From Apodospora peruviana (Eukaryota > Ascomycota > Sordariomycetes > Sordariales > Lasiosphaeriaceae), in contig JAUEDM010000002.1 of assembly GCA_033439685.1 (NCBI GenBank), positions 2,232,001 through 2,296,000 on the forward strand: 64,000 nucleotides of DNA, written 5' to 3'. Every line of letters starts with the position of its first letter. The stretch's first letter is position 1. Shown piece after piece: positions 57,758 to 64,000 of this stretch. Position numbers and translations under genes: made by a program. The notes under the pieces are model-generated. The model searched no databases and was not told the origin of the DNA. It saw only the letters and a program-made list of their open reading frames with translations.

Positions 57758-60010
57758 AGTCTCGCCTTGTCTACACGACCCCGGGGATAGTATATATATC
57801 TGGTTGCGGAAAAGGGAATGACGATGATGGACGGGACTGGAATGGAACAACAAAAATGGACGGCGCGGTTTTCTGTTCTGTTGATTTTTTTTCTACCCCT
57901 TTTTTTGATATCATGACCCTGCATTGTTCATGCCGTATGCCTTTTTTTTTCTCTTCGCTCCTTTCCCTTTGTCATTTATGAGTGCGCAATACCTCGACCT
58001 TGTACTTGTATGCTCGCTCCGTCATCATTCTTCTGTTTATATTCTTCTTTCTGTATTTGTTCACCTGCACAGACACCTAACAAAAATACGGAGGGACTTG
58101 CGTTGGCGTTCCGGATGGCTGGGTTATCAATTCTCTTTTTGACCAAGTTAGGCTCTGCAGTTATTCGCATAGGTTGCTGCCTTTCTTGGTATTTATTCCG
58201 GGTTTGGTCTGAGGAGACGAGAAGAGAGAAGTCAGACGAATACTGCCAATGAGAAACGTGAGGGGGTTAGGGTAGTGAGTTTATGAAAGGACTCGGAGGC
58301 AACATGTTTCTATCTCGGCAGGTTCCTGTTCTTCACGGCCGACTATGAAAGATACCCACCCGACCTAATTCACTCAAACATCTGGTGCGTATATGTTACC
58401 ACAGGTACATGCCTAACCAAACCTTGACCGTTTTCTCTGAAAGTGATTGATTGATACCCTCGACACACACACACTCGCACTATCTCTTCCCCTCGCGCTC
58501 TCGCAGTGATAACCCACGGATGATGAGCAATGTCGAGAGGCGGCACGGTTTTGGTTGCTCTTTTTTGTGCCTTCTCCTTGCGTGACGGCGTGGTGGTTTT
58601 TTATTTATTGCCGGTTTCTGGCCACGGCACTGGGGTTGATGTATCAGTACCAATCATACATACTACACTACCTACTCTCGCGAGATGCCTCACAAGGCAA
58701 AGGGAAGGTGGGGTGGTATTTGCCAATTCAACCGTATGAACATGTGTCTCATTCTGTTTCCTGCGCCGCAAGACTGCATCGAAATTGTGAAGGCAACGGC
58801 TGATGAGGATTATTCCACCACTGCCCGTCATGAATGATGTTAAAACCTACCAGGTACCTTGCAATGATAAGCACACACATACGCAGTAGTTTCCTGAAGA
58901 AGGCTGAAGAAGGCAGGCGCTGGATGGCTGTCTGGGGTTTGTTGTCATATGGTATCCGTAATGACTTACGCAAGGTACTTAGATGTGGATATGGTGAGCT
59001 GGAAGGGGATGAGGAGAGAAATACTTACACGTAGGGTGTGGTGGTAGACATTGCTGATGATTGGTTGCCCCGACCGAGAAAAGCCGCTTGTTGTTCCAGG
59101 AACTTAGGTACCTACCTAAAAGTGCCAATAAAACACAGTGAGCGGTGGATCGGATTTTTACTGTGGGCGTGCTGTGAACTGGTGTCTGGGGTTTCATTGC
59201 GGATGATTCTTGACACACCTACGCAGGGGACTTTTAAGGACCTTCTAGCGCGCTTCTAGAAGACGCCGAGAAAACCAACCCCACTTTCCCACCAATGACG
59301 ACCTCATCTGCAATCAAATTGCAAAGCTGCAGTAGACAAGGCAAGGAAGGCATGGACAAGGATCCACCACACACCAACTTGCCAACTGCATTCAACAAAC
59401 GTCGGGCAACGCCTCAGCTTAATTGGAAAAAGGTGAGAGAGTGAAAGCGGGACCAACGTACCTTACCTACCTCACCTCGCACCAATTCATCTGTCTGTTC
59501 ATTTGAACTGGGCTGACTGAGAGCCCCTAAAGTCTTCTATTGACCAAAAACACGGCTTGAGATCCAATATAAACCATAACCCGCTTACAACACCACTTCT
59601 CAAAAATCTCTCTCTTTGCTTCATTCACCCCCCTTCCCCGACTGCCTCGCACTGGTATGTTTAATTCCCTCAAGTCTACGGATATTACCTAGGTACCTAG
59701 GCGACCAGCCCATCCACTTCCTTGGCAGCTCACCTGCTCACTCACCCACACTTGGACACTTGGAACCCTCCATCCATCCAACCAGCCTGGCTGCTGGTTA
59801 GGTGGTGTCTGTTAGGGCGCAGTACATTCGTTCGGCCGTACAGATTACGGCTTACGCAGACACCTCGGCTTTATTTCCTGCTATCTGTGCCTCGACTTAT
59901 CGGTCCGGCCAGCCAGCCAGCGTCGAACCTAATATCATATCATATCCGATGTTGACATGCATATATGCATCTGATATATGACGCTTAAAAAACATGATGA
60001 AAACGAGACG
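57758..60010. other. 2.25-kb intergenic region
   Basis: This holds the 3' UTR of the transcription-factor gene (T-rich to about 58050) and the promoter of the WD40 gene. A perfect palindrome CCTAGGTACCTAGG lies near 59687. No gene was recognised. Confidence 0.55.
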
Positions 60011-61317
60011 ATGATGGATCCCGCCAACTTACATAACAATAATACCACCACTAGCAGCAGGAGGGACAACAAGACCAGCAGCTTCCCTCAGAGGCCAGTG
60101 GCACAGTTACTAGGATCCAATGGTGAGTAATTCATTCTTCTTCACTATTCGTCACACACAATTCTGACCGAAAAAAAGGCCCCATCCACGCCGTCAGCTA
60201 CTCCGCCTCGCCGGGGTCCTACATCCTAACCGGCTCCGCCGACCGGTCCATCAGGCTGTACAACCCATTACCTGAGAAAAATAATACCACCCTTAACAAT
60301 GGTGGTTCGTCATATATCACCACCCCATCATCAGCAGCTGCGGCGGTAGGAATACCCTCGGGCCTGCTGATCCAGACCTACTCCGGCCACGGCTACGAGG
60401 TCCTCTCGCTCGCCATAGCCGCCGACAACGCGCGGTTCGCGTCGGCAGGCGGCGACCGCGCCGTCTACCTCTGGGACGTGGTGACCGCCCAAACAGTCCG
60501 ACGCTTCGGCGCCACCAGCGGCCAAGGCCACAGCGGTCGCGTGAATGCCGTCGCGTTTGCCGGGTCGGACGATTCTCTGCTTGTGTCCGGTGGCCTGGAC
60601 ACCACCGTGCGCATATGGGATACTAAATCTGGCGGTAACGGAGCGAAACCTATCCAGGTTTTGGGGGACGCCAAAGACGCGGTCACTTCTCTTGCCGTCA
60701 GTGGTGATGCCGAGGTCATCGCTGGTAGCGTTGATGGCCGCGTGCGTAGTTATGATGTGCGCATGGGGAGGGTCGTAGCGGACGTTTTCCCCGCCAGCGT
60801 GACGAGCTTGTGTCTTTCTCGGGATGAGAAGACGCTGCTTGTTGGCAGCCTTGATAGCAAGCTGAGGTTGATGGATCGTCGCGACGGCAAGTGTTTGCGC
60901 ACGTACGCTGATAAAGGGTGGCGCAACGAGGAGCTGAGGGTGCAGAGCGTTTTTGGGGGAGGGGAACGGTTCGTCGTTGCTGGGGATGAGTTGACTGCTT
61001 CTTCTGTTTCTTCTGGAGCGGATGATGGTGATGATGTATCTGGTGGTGGTGGTGGTGGTGGTTTGACAGAAGGGAGGATATGGGCGTGGGATTTGCTGAC
61101 GGGGAAATTGGTTGCCAAGATTTCTCTTTCTTGGAATAATAACAACAATAACACGACTACTGGTGTTGGTACTGGTATTCCGCCACTTGGAGGATACCGC
61201 AAGGACAAGAACAAGAACAAGAATGTGGTGAGCAGCCTCGCTTGGAAGGAGGGCGGGTTCGGCAACCAGTTCTGCGTGGGCGGGACATCTGGCGTCGTTA
61301 CTGTGTTTGGGGAATGA
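60011..61317 (+). CDS. WDR83: WD40 protein of the WDR83/MORG1 family
   Basis: Exons are 60011-60122 and 60179-61317; the 56-bp intron is in phase 1 and the product is 416 residues. WDR83/MORG1 is a seven-blade propeller linked to MAP-kinase scaffolding and to the spliceosome. The sequence shows PIHAVSYSASPGSYILTGSADRSIRLYN, GHGYEVLSLAIAADNARFASAGGDRAVYLWDV, GHSGRVNAVAF...SGGLDTTVRIWDT, AVTSLAVSGDAEVIAGSVDGRVRSYDVRMG, VTSLCLSRDEKTLLVGSLDSKLRLMDRRDG and a final GTSGVVTVFGE. Low-complexity inserts (poly-Asn, poly-Gly, Ser-rich) interrupt blades near residues 73-95 and 300-350. Animal homologues are about 315 residues, so these inserts explain the extra length. Two ATGs lie side by side at the start (60011, 60014). 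Confidence 0.88.
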
Positions 61318-61995
61318 AGAATAGTTTATCATGTTGAATTTGTAGTATCATATGTTTACAAGGTACACAGGTACATATCATGGAGAGAAAAGAGGGCAGT
61401 GTATATATGTTTAGCATGTCCTCCTATCCCGTGTATCAGTTACATACTACCCCTGAATTCTAACATGACGGTTTTCTGGTATCTAGGTACGTAGTACGAC
61501 TTCGACGGGATGAATTGGGATAAACATCGAGGACTGGAAGGAGCAAACAGGGCTAATAATGCCAAGAATTTCAAGTTAGTTCCAAATGTGTAAAAAAAGA
61601 GTCTATCTCATTACTAAATTTTACAAATATTCATATAGATATGTAACAAATATACTAATGAAATGGCTGGCCTGCCCGCCCGCCTACCCAGGTACCTGCC
61701 CCATCCTACGCCAGTACACCGCTGATTTACCCGTTCGTTTCCCATATGCGCGTGCGTGCGTGTGTTTGTGTTGTAGCAGCGTCGTGTTGTTTGCGGTGCG
61801 TGTAAAGAATGCAAAGTCGCCCCAGCCCCACCTCGTGTTTTGGTTTTGTTTGGATGACATGATGGTGATATACAGATATAATCATAGCACCCCCGCACAA
61901 CTGGCTTCCTCGGCATGCGAGCACCAGAGGCGGTTTGCGTCGCTGGCCACGGCTTCACATACTCCTTCCGAGAGTCATGTTTGACAGCTCCTTGC
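61318..61995. other. Convergent intergenic region, WDR83-like / KRE2
   Basis: 3' UTRs of the two flanking genes, A/T-rich near 61590-61660, with CCAGGTACCTGCC near 61689. No coding sequence. Confidence 0.6.
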
Positions 61996-63368
61996 TCAAC
62001 CCATACCGACATACTTGAACCAGTTCGGCCTGCAGTCTTCCCTGTGGAGGAACGACGCGCCGTCCGTCAACCTGCCGGTGACGCAGCCCTTACACTTGGG
62101 CGAGTTGGGGCAGTTAAAGAAGGGGATATGCTGGTACCCAATATCTCGGAACCTTGTAGAACCTGCTGTTAGCCTTGATTTCACAACAGGTATATCACAG
62201 AAAGAGCCACGAACCAGTGAATGCGACTGGAATCTTCAAAGAGCCCCAGAGCAATGCTATGGACGGGCGCATCACCCCATCGCTCGTAAAAAAAGCCGCC
62301 GGCTCTGTCGAGGTGGTTGAAGTAGTCTTCGTAGACCTTGCTCCGCCAGAAGTTCATGTCGCCAATCTCAAAGTTGCTCCAGAAATGGCAGGTCGAGTAG
62401 CCGTTTGCCCTGTTGTTATGCTCCGGGCGACGGGTCTTATCCGTCAGCCAGTCCAGCGCGTTGTTCTCGTGCACATAACCGTCGTGCTCGGCCAGGAACT
62501 TGAGCGTCTCGGGCCACAGCGTCGGAATCGACTGAGGCGCGTCGTACAGGTTGATGGTGAAGCCATACGTCTTATTATTGTCTTGCATGTAGCGGAATAC
62601 GTCGTAGTCGACGTCGCAAAAGAAGTGGACCTTGGGCTCGACCCGCCAGTAGTACTGCGTGTTGGCAAGGGCTGGGTGCTTGTAGAACATGCCGCTGTTC
62701 CATCGGCACATCTGATGGTACGAGACCTTGTCGGCGTACTGGATATCCTGCTCCTTCAGCATCTGGACCGACTCGTCGAACAGATCCATGTTTATCCAGG
62801 AGGGCATCTTCCAGTGCTCGTCCGGTATAAGTTCTACCATCTCATGTCAGCCCACCTCGTCATTATTCCTACAGCGCGCGACAACGTACCATAATTGCAC
62901 TTGGCCTTTGTGACTTCCTGCGTCTTCTTCTTGAATTCGTCCGAGAAGGGCACGTCGTTAAAGAAAGTCCACGGGTAGTTGAACTTGTGGTTCCATGTGC
63001 GTTCGAGGTCGCGCATCGCCTGCAACATGCCATCTAACTCTTCATTGCGGACCAGCGCGAGAAGCGTTGCGTTTATCCGTGCCGAGTTCTCGAGGCCCGG
63101 GGCATATTCCTCGGACGTCCGTACTAGGATTCCGTCGGGTTCTCCAGTAGCTATTGTCGACGCACGTAACCGTTAGTAAACTGTGGTATTCAGGACTGGG
63201 GAGAGGGGCGCAATGCTCACGATCCATGTTGGGATCTCGCTCGAATGACGGGGGAACGGCGCCCGGCTTTAATATGGACTTCCCGGGGTGGAAGATCTGG
63301 TAGATGAAGAAACACCACATCAAGACGGCAGCCAGCCCCAGCACCCTTACGGGTCGAGCGACAGCCAT
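61996..63368 (-). CDS. KRE2: Golgi alpha-1,2-mannosyltransferase, KRE2/MNT1 family (GT15)
   Basis: Exons (minus) are 63221-63368, 62890-63150, 62215-62833 and 61996-62152; phases close and the product is 394 residues. GT15 enzymes add alpha-1,2-mannose from GDP-mannose to O- and N-glycans in the Golgi. It has a type II membrane topology: a short cytosolic N-terminus, then a hydrophobic anchor at about residues 9-24 (VLGLAAVLMWCFFIYQ). The catalytic part includes NATLLALVRNEELDGML, HKFNYPWTFFNDVPF, EPKVHFFCDVDYDVFRYMQ, STCHFWSNFEIGDMNFWRS, GGFFYERWGDAPVHSIA, FRDIGYQHIPFFNCP and the Cys cluster near CPNSPKCKGC. Intron 3 uses a GTTCGT donor, chosen because only it restores HWFRDIGYQHIP in frame. 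Confidence 0.95.
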
Positions 63369-64000
63369 GGCTTATCGAGGTCGTTCAATCAGTCCTGGAT
63401 GACGGATATTGTTGTTTGCGCTACAAGCATCGGGTCGCTATCGCTGTGCCGACAAGAGATGGAGGCTACGAGCTCATTTAGGATATCGACCGCGTTTCCT
63501 GGCTGGTCTGTCGTGGGTCGCTAACTGTGAATCGTCGCTCGCGTGGATTGGGATCGTTTGATGGCCTTGCTGTCCTGACATGGAAAGAAATGAGATGAAA
63601 TGTCTTATGCGCGTTGGTGAGGCGAGTGAGACGCAGTGCGGCTGGTGAAAAGTGCTGGATGCAACTGCAAGACGGTTGCGCCACTGAGGAAAAGGGGGGC
63701 GTGGGTAACGGCAGCGTTTCTGTGATCCGAGCGTCCAGTCCATCTTATCAGTTTATCATCCTATTGGCTGGCACGCAGCGGCTGGGCAAGTGTCGTCGCA
63801 GCTTGTGCTCCAGCGCGTTGGAGCGCCAAAACATCAAACATTCCACTATAAACTCAAGAGCTGAGACAAGCAGGAGTTAACCTCGAATTCAAACTTACAG
63901 CAGGGACGTTGAAATGACGCGCAGCGCTGGCCAGTTCTTATTATGGCATACCTTGCACAGTTGGGAGCATTAACAGATGAACTTGTTGCGGCTGTTCGTG
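63369..64000. other. Upstream flank of the KRE2 gene, window edge
   Basis: KRE2 promoter and leader. No gene start or RNA gene was recognised before the window ends. Confidence 0.6.

Noticed and set aside
62175..62894. 239-codon plus-strand open frame
   Set aside because: Antisense to the KRE2 catalytic exon; valine-rich composition typical of a complementary frame.

Overview
The window is nuclear DNA of a filamentous ascomycete, most likely a Sordariomycete. The evidence is its single-copy fungal housekeeping genes, its many short introns (about 50-160 bp, GT-AG, often with a CTAAC-type branch site), a dispersed single 5S rRNA gene, and proteins that look Neurospora/Chaetomium-like. I recognise 19 protein genes and one 5S rRNA gene. 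I see no transposon with intact coding sequence, no CRISPR array and no prokaryotic signature. Species-level identity cannot be read from the sequence alone.

Layout. Bases 1-38,050 form a compact gene-rich block. In order it holds an mRNA export factor (MTR2), the prenyltransferase alpha subunit (RAM2), mevalonate kinase (ERG12), ribosomal protein L38, a small one-pass membrane protein, the CAAX protease STE24, mitochondrial ribosomal protein bL34m, a large ligase-IV-like ATP-dependent DNA ligase, a small DUF1115-type protein, an unknown membrane protein, the SSU-processome WD40 protein UTP13, the tri-snRNP protein SAD1, a 5S rRNA gene, an eIF4E-2-type cap-binding protein, a MET12-type methylenetetrahydrofolate reductase, an AT-hook nuclear protein and a PQ-loop membrane protein. 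Bases 38,050-54,600 are a 16.5-kb stretch in which I cannot support any intact gene. It holds microsatellites, a few protein-like open fragments in shifting frames and, at its right end, two 20-base poly-C runs. From 54,597 to the end, genes resume: a 1018-residue Zn2Cys6 transcription factor, a WDR83-type WD40 protein and a KRE2/MNT1 alpha-1,2-mannosyltransferase.

How the genes relate. Most are unlinked housekeeping functions (translation, ribosome biogenesis, splicing, DNA joining, folate metabolism, protein glycosylation). One functional theme stands out: ERG12 (isoprenoid supply), RAM2 (attaches the prenyl group to CAAX proteins) and STE24 (trims the prenylated CAAX end) lie within about 10 kb.

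All gene models are manual splice reconstructions. Every model with introns closes in frame, but no transcript or database evidence was available. Intron choices that are weak are flagged in the entries.
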